Shown: positions 1-5,908 of the stretch, piece by piece
How positions within the stretch are numbered: position 1 is the stretch's first letter
Layout: each line of letters opens with the position of its first letter
From: Clostridiales bacterium UBA1246
Lineage (GTDB): Bacteria; Bacillota; Clostridia; Oscillospirales; Oscillospiraceae
Assembly (NCBI GenBank): GCA_002308315.1
Contig: DBWE01000100.1
Location: 1-17,397, forward strand
DNA: 17,397 nt
Direction of reading: 5' to 3'
The notes under the pieces: generated by a model
What the model was told of the DNA's origin: nothing
The model's input: the letters and a program-made list of their open reading frames with translations, nothing else
Database searches by the model: none
Made by a program: the position numbers and the translations under genes

Positions 1-239
1 TGCACATAGTTGTCTCTCTGCTTCTGGGAGCCCTTGCCGGGTGGATAGCCGGGCAGATAATGCACTCAAAGCACGGCCTCATCATGAATATCATCCTCGG
101 CCTGGTCGGCGGTCTCGTCGGCGGCTGGCTCGGCGGCCTCATCGGCATAGGCGGCGGCTGGATCAGCGGCCTGATACTTGCCGTGGCGGGCGCCTGCATC
201 CTTATCTGGCTGGGCAGGCTCATCGGCGGAAAGAAATAA
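1..239 (+). CDS. GlsB/YeaQ/YmgE-family small membrane protein, 5' end cut by window
   Basis: The reading frame is open from base 3 to a TAA at 237-239 and gives 78 visible residues; only a few N-terminal residues should be missing, since the family is usually about 80-90 aa. The sequence is almost entirely hydrophobic and Gly-rich: LLGALAGWIAGQIM, then ILGLVGGLVGGWLGGLIGI, then a third hydrophobic stretch, ending in the basic tail LIGGKK. This three-helix Gly-rich layout is characteristic of the transglycosylase-associated/GlsB/YeaQ/YmgE family of inner-membrane proteins linked to general stress. The molecular function of the family is not well defined. The gene converges on the minus-strand genes to its right and is followed at once by a strong hairpin. 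The start codon and promoter lie outside the window. Confidence 0.85.
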   Translation, partial: HIVVSLLLGALAGWIAGQIMHSKHGLIMNIILGLVGGLVGGWLGGLIGIGGGWISGLILAVAGACILIWLGRLIGGKK

Positions 240-264
240 GTCCGCACGCAAAAGGGAATATACG

Positions 265-315
265 GAAACCGGGTCAATGAGGACGGTACTCACTCATTGA
301 CCCGGTTTCATATTT
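265..315 (+). terminator. Strong intrinsic terminator of the GlsB-like gene, U-tract split by an insertion
   Basis: A perfect 17-bp stem (265-281 pairs with 293-309) encloses an 11-nt loop. It is followed only by ATATTT before the mobile cassette starts at 316. If the cassette and one copy of its target duplication are removed, the stem is followed by ATATTTTTTG, a normal terminator tail. The insertion therefore shortened the U-tract. The stem is symmetric and could also act on transcripts arriving from the right, but in that direction it is not followed by U's. Confidence 0.8.
308..315. repeat. Left target-site duplication of the cassette
   Basis: TCATATTT lies directly outside the left inverted repeat and is repeated exactly at 1834-1841, directly outside the right inverted repeat. 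The T and C at its start are the last two bases of the terminator stem, so the target overlapped the stem base and U-tract. Confidence 0.82.
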
Positions 316-340
316 GTCTCTGTCCTGGATAAGAGTTGAT
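316..340 (+). repeat. Left terminal inverted repeat
   Basis: This end reads GTCTCTGTCC at the tip, two variable bases (TG), then GATAAGAGTTGAT. It matches the reverse complement of 1809-1833 at 23 of 25 positions; only the two middle bases differ (TG here, CA in the other copy). Confidence 0.85.
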
Positions 341-344
341 ATGC

Positions 345-421
345 ATATTCATACATTCAATAATAGAAATATTCGTATATATGAATATTGCAGAGAATAA
401 AAATGAGGGCGAAAAGCTCTC
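345..421. repeat. AT-rich palindromes inside the left end of the cassette
   Basis: Between the left inverted repeat and the cassette terminator there is no gene. ATATTCATA at 345-353 is repeated inverted at 380-388, and a nested pair, AATATTC (368-374) and GAATATT (383-389), forms a tighter hairpin. A third small hairpin, GAGGGC/GCTCTC around a GAAAA loop with one G-U pair, occupies 405-421. These could be protein-binding sites or folded RNA, or could simply reflect the low-complexity AT composition. Confidence 0.4.
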
Positions 422-435
422 ATAACAGCATGATT

Positions 436-463
436 AAAGGGCGAGACGATTGCCTCACCCTTT
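436..463 (-). terminator. Hairpin terminator of the SLH gene, inside the cassette
   Basis: A 10-bp stem with one G-U pair (436-445 with 454-463) and an 8-nt loop lies 21 bases past the SLH stop codon. On the minus strand the descending arm ends CCCTTT and runs into AATC, so the U-run is short. Its position inside the cassette means the SLH gene travels with its own transcription end. Confidence 0.55.
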
Positions 464-484
464 ATCAGTATTCATTTTAATCTG

Positions 485-1597
485 TTACTTTAAATTCTTT
501 ACCATCCTTGTCGCAATAGCAAGTGCCTGTTCACGGGTCGCCTGTGCATACCCTATTGCTATTTCTGCGTCAGTCGTTGCTTTTGGTGCAAAGGTGTTAT
601 TGCCTACACCGTTAATAATCCCATTTGCTGCCATAAAGTAAACGCTCGGTTTCGCCCAATCAGATATTTGAGCATCGTCCGCAAAAGGTGCAGGCACGGA
701 AAACAAACCATTGAAGGTATCGGCAAACTCACCGTCTTTGCTCATTTCCCAACCGTCAATCGAAATCTTCTTATATACCCGTGTCAGCATAGTTGCCGCT
801 TGTTCTCTGTTCAAAAGGGTATCGGGGTGGAAGGTTGTTGCACTTGTTCCTGTTGTAATACCCACCTGATATGCTTTTAAGACTTCAATATCCTTTGTGT
901 CAGTAAAGGGATTGACCTCCACAGGGCTTGCCTTTTCACCTGAAAGGGCTTCATACGCACGAACACTAACGGCGGCAAACTCTGCTCTTGTAATAGGCTT
1001 CGTAAGGTCTGCATTTCTCAAACTGTCAGGGATAAGCCCTAATTTGTCTGCTTCAGCGAGTTCAGCCAAAGCCCATTGTGAAGCGGTAAAATCTGCCTTC
1101 TCATTGAGTACGAGTTCATCAGACCAGTCACTGAAACGGGAATCGGAAATGGAATCGGGAAAATACCATCCGCGATAGCGCACTTGCGCTCTGACTTCAG
1201 AATCCACATGAAGCTCGGCCAGACCCACGGTTTCATAAATGCCGCAGAAATCTCCATTGCTGACCTCTGGATTTTTCTCCGAATAATTCATATCGAGGTA
1301 GTCCTCGTATTCCTTGCCGTCAATGGTCACCTTCATTTCAATGGTAGTGATGTACCCAACTTCCTCCCAATTATCGCCTTCCTGAGAGTATTCGATGGCG
1401 TTGAGCACATTTGCAGGCGTCTTTATTTCAGCCTCAAGCCACACATGATATTCGTCATGGTCGATTTTCAAATCGGAAATTATGGGCGGTGTTTTCCAAT
1501 CTGCGTCTGTTGGTTTTGTTGCCGCTATTGCCGACACAGGAAATAAGGATAGTGCGATAATCAGCACTAAAACAGTTGCTAAAAGTTTCTTTTTCAC
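485..1597 (-). CDS. Secreted S-layer homology (SLH) domain protein, cargo of the mobile cassette
   Basis: A 370-aa exported protein. The start is a GTG placed by AGGAGG eight bases upstream. Residues 1-25 form a signal peptide: KKK, a hydrophobic core, and a likely cut after SAIAA. Residues 27-165 are a domain I do not recognise, rich in Asp/Glu and aromatic residues with beta-strand-like alternation. Three SLH repeats follow at about 170-218, 230-277 and 304-367. They show the expected features: hydrophobic helix, a GI.xGxxxxTF.P core (TTGTSATTFHPDTLLNREQAA in repeat 2, NGVGNNTFAPKA in repeat 3), then a helix such as TRAEFAA or TREQALAIATR. Three SLH repeats normally bind pyruvylated cell-wall polysaccharide, so the protein should sit on the wall of a monoderm cell. 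It is the only gene between the cassette ends. Base composition differs from the neighbours, consistent with transfer. What the N-terminal domain does is unknown. Confidence 0.9.
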   Translation of the reverse strand: MKKKLLATVLVLIIALSLFPVSAIAATKPTDADWKTPPIISDLKIDHDEYHVWLEAEIKTPANVLNAIEYSQEGDNWEEVGYITTIEMKVTIDGKEYEDYLDMNYSEKNPEVSNGDFCGIYETVGLAELHVDSEVRAQVRYRGWYFPDSISDSRFSDWSDELVLNEKADFTASQWALAELAEADKLGLIPDSLRNADLTKPITRAEFAAVSVRAYEALSGEKASPVEVNPFTDTKDIEVLKAYQVGITTGTSATTFHPDTLLNREQAATMLTRVYKKISIDGWEMSKDGEFADTFNGLFSVPAPFADDAQISDWAKPSVYFMAANGIINGVGNNTFAPKATTDAEIAIGYAQATREQALAIATRMVKNLK

Positions 1598-1652
1598 GGT
1601 TTAATCCTCCTATTCAAAACATTATGTTGCTATCTACAAATAGTTAAAGTTC

Positions 1653-1681
1653 GTAATACCACACATGTATACGCATTGCAA
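1653..1681 (-). promoter_or_regulatory. Possible sigma-A type promoter of the SLH gene
   Basis: On the minus strand, TTGCAA (1681-1676) is followed after 17 bases by TATTAC (1658-1653), each matching four of six consensus positions. It lies about 55 bases upstream of the GTG start and inside the cassette. The match is moderate, and no mapped start site can be inferred from it. Confidence 0.4.
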
Positions 1682-1756
1682 GAGACAGGCACACTTTTCC
1701 CATAAAAAAGGAAATTTTGTATGCAACTGTTTTGCCTGGTTATTTTCAGCACACTA

Positions 1757-1774
1757 TATCTCAGACAGAGAGAC
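1757..1774 (-). repeat. Subterminal partial copy of the cassette end
   Basis: TATCTCAGACAGAGAGAC resembles the last bases of the right inverted repeat, TATCTGGGACAGAGAC (1818-1833), in the same orientation with two mismatches and a 2-bp insertion (or an equivalent gap). It is followed by another GAGAC at 1778-1782. Repeated subterminal motifs can be extra transposase-binding sites; simple AG-rich slippage is the alternative. Confidence 0.4.
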
Positions 1775-1808
1775 AGAGAGACTGTATGTTTATGCGTCAA
1801 AAAATTTC

Positions 1809-1833
1809 ATCAACTCTTATCTGGGACAGAGAC
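1809..1833 (-). repeat. Right terminal inverted repeat
   Basis: Read on the minus strand this end begins GTCTCTGTCC and continues to GATAAGAGTTGAT, matching 316-340 except for two adjacent bases (CA in place of TG). The 8-bp target duplication begins at the very next base. Confidence 0.85.
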
Positions 1834-1841
1834 TCATATTT
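1834..1841. repeat. Right target-site duplication of the cassette
   Basis: TCATATTT, identical to 308-315. It continues into TTTG, which supplies the rest of the U-tract belonging to the interrupted terminator on the left. Confidence 0.82.
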
Positions 1842-1844
1842 TTT

Positions 1845-1868
1845 GCCGCGGCGAACGCCGCCCGCGGC
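1845..1868. repeat. GC-rich inverted repeat just past the aroB stop codon
   Basis: GCCGCGG at 1845-1851 pairs with CCGCGGC at 1862-1868; an alternative fold pairs GCGGCG (1848-1853) with CGCCGC (1856-1861). It lies three bases beyond the aroB TGA. On the minus strand it is followed by a run of A, not U, so it is not a standard terminator for aroB. It may protect the 3' end or leave room for read-through into the cassette. Confidence 0.4.
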
Positions 1869-1871
1869 AGT

Positions 1872-2882
1872 TCACTGCGCTATCAGCTCTATCCGTTTTT
1901 TCAGTTCGCTCAGTCGGACCTCCCGGATCTCATATTTTCCGGGTTCGTCGACGAATATCGCGACGACGTTCCCGCCGTCGGCTTTTTTGTCATGAAGCAT
2001 CGCGGCGTATACCTTTTCGGCGTCAAGGGGGCACTTTACGGGAAGGTCCAGCTTTTTCAGTATCGGGATAAGCCGTTTTCTCAGCTCCTCCCCGCACATC
2101 GGGATCATTCCCAGCGCCACGCATTCCCCGTGGCTGAGCTCGTGAAGCTCCCCGCAGCTTTCTATCCCGTGGCCTATGGTATGCCCGAAATTCAGTATCC
2201 TCCGCAGCCCGGCTTCCCGCTCGTCGGCTTCCACCACCGCGCTCTTTATCCGGACCGAAGCGGCGATGACGCCGTCAAGCTCCCGCTTCGGATCCCGCTT
2301 TTCAAAGATCCCGAAGAGCTTCGCGTCGCTTGTCAGCGACATTTTCAGCGCCTCCGCCAGCCCCTCGGACACTCTTCTGTCCGGCAGAGTCGCAAGGGTA
2401 TCGGGGTCTATCAGCACCGCTTTCGGCTGCCAGAAGGCGCCGATGACGTTTTTTACTCCGTCAAGGTCTATCGCCGTCTTGCCGCCCACGGACGAGTCCA
2501 CCTGGGACAGCGCCGTGGTGGGAACGTTGTAGAAATCCACTCCGCGCATATACGTCGCCGCGGCGAAGCCGGCTAGGTCTCCGACCACGCCTCCGCCCAC
2601 GGCGACGACGCAGTCCTTTCGGGAAAAGCCCTCCGCCAGCATCCGGGAATGCAGCCGCCGCAGCATTTCATAGCTCTTGCTGCCCTCGCCCGCCGGGACG
2701 GTCTCCACCGCCGCCTCCCGGCACTGCGCGGCGATCGCTTCGGCGTAGCCTGCGGGCACTCCGCCGTCGGTGACGACAAGCACCCTGCGCTCCAGGTCCA
2801 GCAGCTCGCCTGCCTTCTTCAGTATGCCGCGCTCAATTCGGATCTCGTAGCTGTCGGCGCCTAAATTTACGGGAATGATCAT
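1872..2882 (-). CDS. aroB: 3-dehydroquinate synthase
   Basis: This 336-aa protein should convert DAHP to 3-dehydroquinate in the cytoplasm (shikimate step 2), using NAD and a divalent metal. Family signatures are visible in order: nucleotide-binding core CVVAVGGGVVGDLAGFAAA (residues 91-109), substrate/NAD segment PTTALSQVDSSVGGKTAID (121-139), and NVIGAFWQPKAVLID. The metal ligands fit E177 in EGLAEALK, H234 in NFGHTIGHGIES and H251 in LSHGEC. Length is slightly short of the usual 340-370 aa but all core blocks are present. The start ATG follows AGGAG. It is the last gene of the minus-strand series, 78 bases downstream of the TRAP binding protein, with a hairpin between. I see no features of sugar-phosphate cyclases with other products (2-deoxy-scyllo-inosose or valiolone type), but residue-level comparison would be needed to exclude one. 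Confidence 0.93.
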   Translation of the reverse strand: MIIPVNLGADSYEIRIERGILKKAGELLDLERRVLVVTDGGVPAGYAEAIAAQCREAAVETVPAGEGSKSYEMLRRLHSRMLAEGFSRKDCVVAVGGGVVGDLAGFAAATYMRGVDFYNVPTTALSQVDSSVGGKTAIDLDGVKNVIGAFWQPKAVLIDPDTLATLPDRRVSEGLAEALKMSLTSDAKLFGIFEKRDPKRELDGVIAASVRIKSAVVEADEREAGLRRILNFGHTIGHGIESCGELHELSHGECVALGMIPMCGEELRKRLIPILKKLDLPVKCPLDAEKVYAAMLHDKKADGGNVVAIFVDEPGKYEIREVRLSELKKRIELIAQ

Positions 2883-2910
2883 TGTCAGCTCCTATGCTTT
2901 TTCCGGCAAA

Positions 2911-2948
2911 CGGAGCCGCTGCAAAACAGACATTTTGCAGCGGCTCCG
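2911..2948 (-). terminator. Strong hairpin between dctP and aroB
   Basis: A perfect 16-bp stem (2911-2926 with 2933-2948) has a 6-nt loop and starts 12 bases after the dctP stop. On the minus strand it is followed by TTTGCC, a short U-run. It probably ends or attenuates transcription after the TRAP genes, or stabilises the dctP mRNA 3' end, so aroB may be expressed at a different level. I see no clear separate aroB promoter in the remaining bases. Confidence 0.6.
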
Positions 2949-2960
2949 CCCGATGATCGC

Positions 2961-4013
2961 TTACTTGCTCAGTTCGTTCACGAGGAGCGTTCCGAGCCCG
3001 CTTATCTGATTGTCGTTTATGTCGTCATATACGGCCTGCACGGCGGGCAGCGCGAGTATCTCGTCAAAGAAATCGGCGCCGTATTCTATCACCGTCATGC
3101 CGCCGTCCTCGAGGATCTTCTTGTTGTCCTTGTCGATCTGCTCCAGCTGCGGTCTCATATAGGCTATCGCGTCGGCGACGGCCTGCTCTATCGCAGCCTG
3201 ATAAGCGGGATCAAGGCTCTCCCAGGCGTCCTTGCTCATGCATATCTGGTTGCAGTAAAGGATGTGGTTGGTGCAGGCAAGGTAATCCTGTACCTCCTGG
3301 AAGCTCGCGCCCACGCAGGTGTCAGCGGCGTTCTCCTGGGCGTCCACGGTGCCGTTCTGCAGAGCTATATACAGCTCGGCCCAGGCAAGCGGAGTGGGCT
3401 CCGCGCCTATCGCCTGCCAGAACGCCATGTGGTTTTTGTTGTCCATCGTGCGTATCTGCAGTCCCTTGAAATCGGCCAGCGAGGACAGATCCCTCTTGGC
3501 GGTGGTCAGTCTGTAGGTAGCGTTCTGCAAAAATCCGAGCAGGTGCAGGTCAGCCTTATCGTACGCGGAAGAAAGGCTGGTACTGAAATCGTTTTTGCCG
3601 TTGAGCACCTTGTCTATGGTATCTCCGCTGTACTTGGAGAAGACCATCGGAAGATCGAAAACCGCCATTTCGGGGATGAAGGATACGATGGGAGCGGTCT
3701 GACATACTACGAGCTGTATATCGTTCGACTGCATCTGACGGATAAGGTCGGCGTCGCCGCCCAGCTCTCCGTTGGGATGATAGTCGATAGTCAGCTTGCC
3801 TCCGGTGATCTCCGCAACGCGGCTCGCGACGTACTCGCCGAATATCTGTCCGGCAGCGCCCTTGCCCGTGGAGTCCGCGCCGACCAGCTCCAGGGGTTTC
3901 AGATCGGCATACGCGTCTGAGCCGACCGTCTGAGTGTCTTCCTTGCTGCCCGCGCATGCGGCCATCGAAACAAGAAGTATCAGTGCCGCGATCAGTGCCA
4001 ATGCTTTTTTCAT
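2961..4013 (-). CDS. dctP: TRAP transporter substrate-binding lipoprotein (DctP family)
   Basis: This 350-aa extracytoplasmic solute receptor of a TRAP transporter captures a carboxylate ligand for the DctQ/DctM membrane pair. The ATG at 4011-4013 is chosen because AGGAGG lies six bases upstream and a lipoprotein signal follows (KKALALIAALILLVSMAAC, lipid Cys at residue 20); a longer upstream reading has no such signal. Family features include YHPNGELGGDADLIRQMQ (78-95), the conserved ligand Arg in GLQIRTM (R188), and GTVDAQENA (221-229), the usual G-x-V-D-x-Q-E-N block. R188 is the residue that normally pairs with the ligand carboxylate. The ligand cannot be read from sequence. Position between an AroE-like dehydrogenase and aroB makes a ring hydroxy-acid such as shikimate or quinate worth testing, but that is inference only. 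Confidence 0.92.
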   Translation of the reverse strand: MKKALALIAALILLVSMAACAGSKEDTQTVGSDAYADLKPLELVGADSTGKGAAGQIFGEYVASRVAEITGGKLTIDYHPNGELGGDADLIRQMQSNDIQLVVCQTAPIVSFIPEMAVFDLPMVFSKYSGDTIDKVLNGKNDFSTSLSSAYDKADLHLLGFLQNATYRLTTAKRDLSSLADFKGLQIRTMDNKNHMAFWQAIGAEPTPLAWAELYIALQNGTVDAQENAADTCVGASFQEVQDYLACTNHILYCNQICMSKDAWESLDPAYQAAIEQAVADAIAYMRPQLEQIDKDNKKILEDGGMTVIEYGADFFDEILALPAVQAVYDDINDNQISGLGTLLVNELSK

Positions 4014-4045
4014 TGCTTTCCTCCTCATATTATTCCTTTTCGTAT

Positions 4046-5332
4046 TTATAACAGCGCCGTGGAAAACCAGGGTATAAACGTGATAAGTATCAGTGCCGCC
4101 AAAAACGCGATGATGAACGGCATGGACCGCTTTGCCACCGCCATCGGCTGTTCCTCGGCAAGATTTCCTGCCACGAACAGATCGAGTCCGAAGGGCGGAG
4201 TGGCAAGACCTATGGACAGGCAGCACACGAGGACCACGCCGAAATGGACTTCGTTCACTCCGAGCATCTGAACGGCCGGGAGCAGCACCGGAGCCAGGAT
4301 GATTATCGCGGGGCCCGTGTCCATTACCATGCCGAGAAGCAGGAAGATCACCACGAGTACTCCCATGACCGCCCAGCTCGAATGGAAATTGCTTGTAATG
4401 AACGCGGTTATCGTGCCCGTGGCCTTCGTCAGCGACAGCACGCGCCCGAAGGCCGTGGCGAACGCGAGGACGAAGGCGAGCCCGCCGTATGTTTTCACGG
4501 CGTTTCTCAGCATCGGCAGGAGATCCTTTATTTTGATCGTCCTGTAAACGAAGAGCGATACTATCAGGGCATAGAATACCGAAATGCAGGCCGCCTCCGT
4601 AGGCGTGACGAAGCCCGCGTATATTCCGCCCAGTACGATTATCGGGCAGAGCAGCGCCGGCAGACTGTCAAGGAACAGATGTCCGAAGCCCCGGGATTTA
4701 AGCTCGGTCATTTTCCGGTTTATCAGTTCTCTGTCCTCGCCCCTTTTGGCGCAGTACCATACCGCGTATACCATCATGCACACGCCTATCAGTATCCCCG
4801 GCAGTATCCCGCCTATGAAAAGCGCGCCGGTGGAAACCCCCGTAGCCAGCGAATACAGCACGAAGGGGATCGACGGCGGTATGATCACGCCCAGTCCTCC
4901 CGCGACGGCGATAAGACCGGCGGACCATTTCTTTTCATATCCGAGCTCCACCATGAACGGCACGCACATCGCGCCGACCGCCGCCGTGGTGGCGGGGCCC
5001 GAGCCGGAAATGGCGCCGTAGAACAGGCAGGTCAGTATGACGGCGCAGGGTATTCCTCCCCGCAGCTTTCCCACAAAGTAGGCGAAGAAGTTGAAAAGCT
5101 TTTTCGATATGCCGCCCTCCGCCATTATCACTCCGCCGAGGATAAAGAGCGGAACGGCGAGTATGGGCGTGGAATTCGCTCCGGAGAAGGCGTTATTGAG
5201 CAGCTGTGCCACAGAGCCGCCCTTCCCCATTGCGAGTATCGGCGCGAGAGAGCCGAGCACCATCGACTCGGCGATCGGGAACGAAAGGATTATCGCGATA
5301 ATGAAGACAATAAATACGAGTAACGCGGCCAT
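4046..5332 (-). CDS. dctM: TRAP transporter large permease subunit (DctM family)
   Basis: A 428-aa polytopic membrane protein and the ion-coupled channel of the TRAP system, with roughly a dozen hydrophobic segments. Signature blocks are GSLAPILAM (28-36), FGAIxGSGPATTAAVGAMC-like sequence (YGAISGSGPATTAAVGAMCV), GGLGVIIPPSIPFVLYS, and GMVMDTGPAIIILAPVLLPAVQMLGVNEVHFGVV near the C-terminal half. Length is normal for separate DctM proteins. The start ATG overlaps the dctQ stop by one base (TAATG). Its GGAGG ribosome site lies inside the last codons of dctQ, so translation of the two membrane subunits is probably coupled. dctP follows after 32 bases with its own AGGAGG. Confidence 0.95.
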   Translation of the reverse strand: MAALLVFIVFIIAIILSFPIAESMVLGSLAPILAMGKGGSVAQLLNNAFSGANSTPILAVPLFILGGVIMAEGGISKKLFNFFAYFVGKLRGGIPCAVILTCLFYGAISGSGPATTAAVGAMCVPFMVELGYEKKWSAGLIAVAGGLGVIIPPSIPFVLYSLATGVSTGALFIGGILPGILIGVCMMVYAVWYCAKRGEDRELINRKMTELKSRGFGHLFLDSLPALLCPIIVLGGIYAGFVTPTEAACISVFYALIVSLFVYRTIKIKDLLPMLRNAVKTYGGLAFVLAFATAFGRVLSLTKATGTITAFITSNFHSSWAVMGVLVVIFLLLGMVMDTGPAIIILAPVLLPAVQMLGVNEVHFGVVLVCCLSIGLATPPFGLDLFVAGNLAEEQPMAVAKRSMPFIIAFLAALILITFIPWFSTALL

Positions 5333-5895
5333 TATTTATTGCCTCCTTCCGTCCTCTTCCCCGCCTCTATCTCCTCGGCGGCCTCCGCCATGGTCTGCTC
5401 GGCCACGGTCATGCCGGCGTCGTTGAAGGATCTGATATGCAGATACGCCTGCTGGATACCGCGCAGCACGGCAAGGAAGAACCCGATCAGCATTATGATA
5501 TATACCATCCACATCGGCCACTGCATCGCCGACGAGGTCTCGCCGCTCTTCATTATCCGCTGAATGACCGAAACGGAATGCACTCCGAGCAGGCCCATCG
5601 TCGCGGCGACGACGATATCGACGATGATGTTTACGGTGTTTTTCACCTTCCGCGGCATCGCGTCCATAAGCACGTTCACGCGAAGCATGCTTGCCTTGCG
5701 TACGGTGTACGGCAGCGAGAGGAACACGCTCCATATCCAGCAGAAGCGGCAGAATTCCTCCGCCCAGGTGAGCGCCGGGATCCACGGGACGTTTCTTATA
5801 ATGACCTGAATGAGCTCCACGCAGGAGATCAGCACGAGAAGGAGCACCAGCAGAGTCTCTTCAAACCGTTCGTCAAGCCACTTGACCGCTTTCAT
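5332..5895 (-). CDS. dctQ: TRAP transporter small permease subunit (DctQ family)
   Basis: A 187-aa membrane protein with four hydrophobic helices (about residues 13-35, 48-70, 88-110 and 128-150). The family block WAEEFCRFCWIWSVFLSLPYTVRKASMLRVNVL matches the DctQ pattern W-x-E-E-x-x-R-x-x-x-x-W that packs against DctM; the His often found in this region is absent. The C-terminal 35 residues are Glu-rich and probably cytoplasmic. It follows the AroE-like gene after 13 bases, with GGGAG nine bases before the ATG, and overlaps dctM by one base. The order AroE-dctQ-dctM-dctP on one strand suggests a single mRNA. Confidence 0.92.
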   Translation of the reverse strand: MKAVKWLDERFEETLLVLLLVLISCVELIQVIIRNVPWIPALTWAEEFCRFCWIWSVFLSLPYTVRKASMLRVNVLMDAMPRKVKNTVNIIVDIVVAATMGLLGVHSVSVIQRIMKSGETSSAMQWPMWMVYIIMLIGFFLAVLRGIQQAYLHIRSFNDAGMTVAEQTMAEAAEEIEAGKRTEGGNK

Positions 5896-5908
5896 CTTCG
5901 ATCACTCC

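Larger units (their letters stand above)
316..1833. mobile_element. Transposase-less cassette (mobile-insertion-cassette-like) carrying an SLH-protein gene
   Basis: The element is 1,518 bp. Its ends are 25-bp inverted repeats differing at two positions, and it is flanked by a perfect 8-bp direct repeat TCATATTT. The interior is visibly richer in A/T than the genes on either side. The only convincing gene inside is a minus-strand SLH protein with its own ribosome site, likely promoter and hairpin terminator. No reading frame inside resembles a transposase, resolvase or integrase. Passenger-gene elements with IS-type ends but no transposase are known as mobile insertion cassettes, first described as relatives of IS231 in the Bacillus cereus group. 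Movement would need a transposase supplied in trans by a related autonomous element. An 8-bp duplication fits several IS families (for example ISL3, IS66, IS1595, some IS256); I cannot assign one from the end sequence. Confidence 0.82.

Noticed and set aside
1184..1546. A 120-codon plus-strand frame antisense to the SLH gene, considered as a small transposase
   Set aside because: The product is hydrophobic and Cys-rich with no DDE or HUH pattern, and it lacks a ribosome site; it is explained as antisense of the SLH coding sequence.
1665..2576. A 303-codon plus-strand frame crossing the right end of the cassette into aroB
   Set aside because: It starts inside the cassette and ends antisense to aroB, so it cannot be an ancestral gene, and no transposase motif is present; this leaves the cassette without a transposase.
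1872..2882. AroB reassigned as a mycosporine- or aminocyclitol-type sugar-phosphate cyclase
   Set aside because: The blocks read as an ordinary dehydroquinate synthase, and the expected partners (O-methyltransferase, aminotransferase) are not in the window.
4014..4226. N-terminal extension of the TRAP receptor by about 71 residues
   Set aside because: The extension runs through the end of dctM, lacks a signal peptide at its start, and the ATG at 4013 has an ideal AGGAGG followed by a lipoprotein signal.
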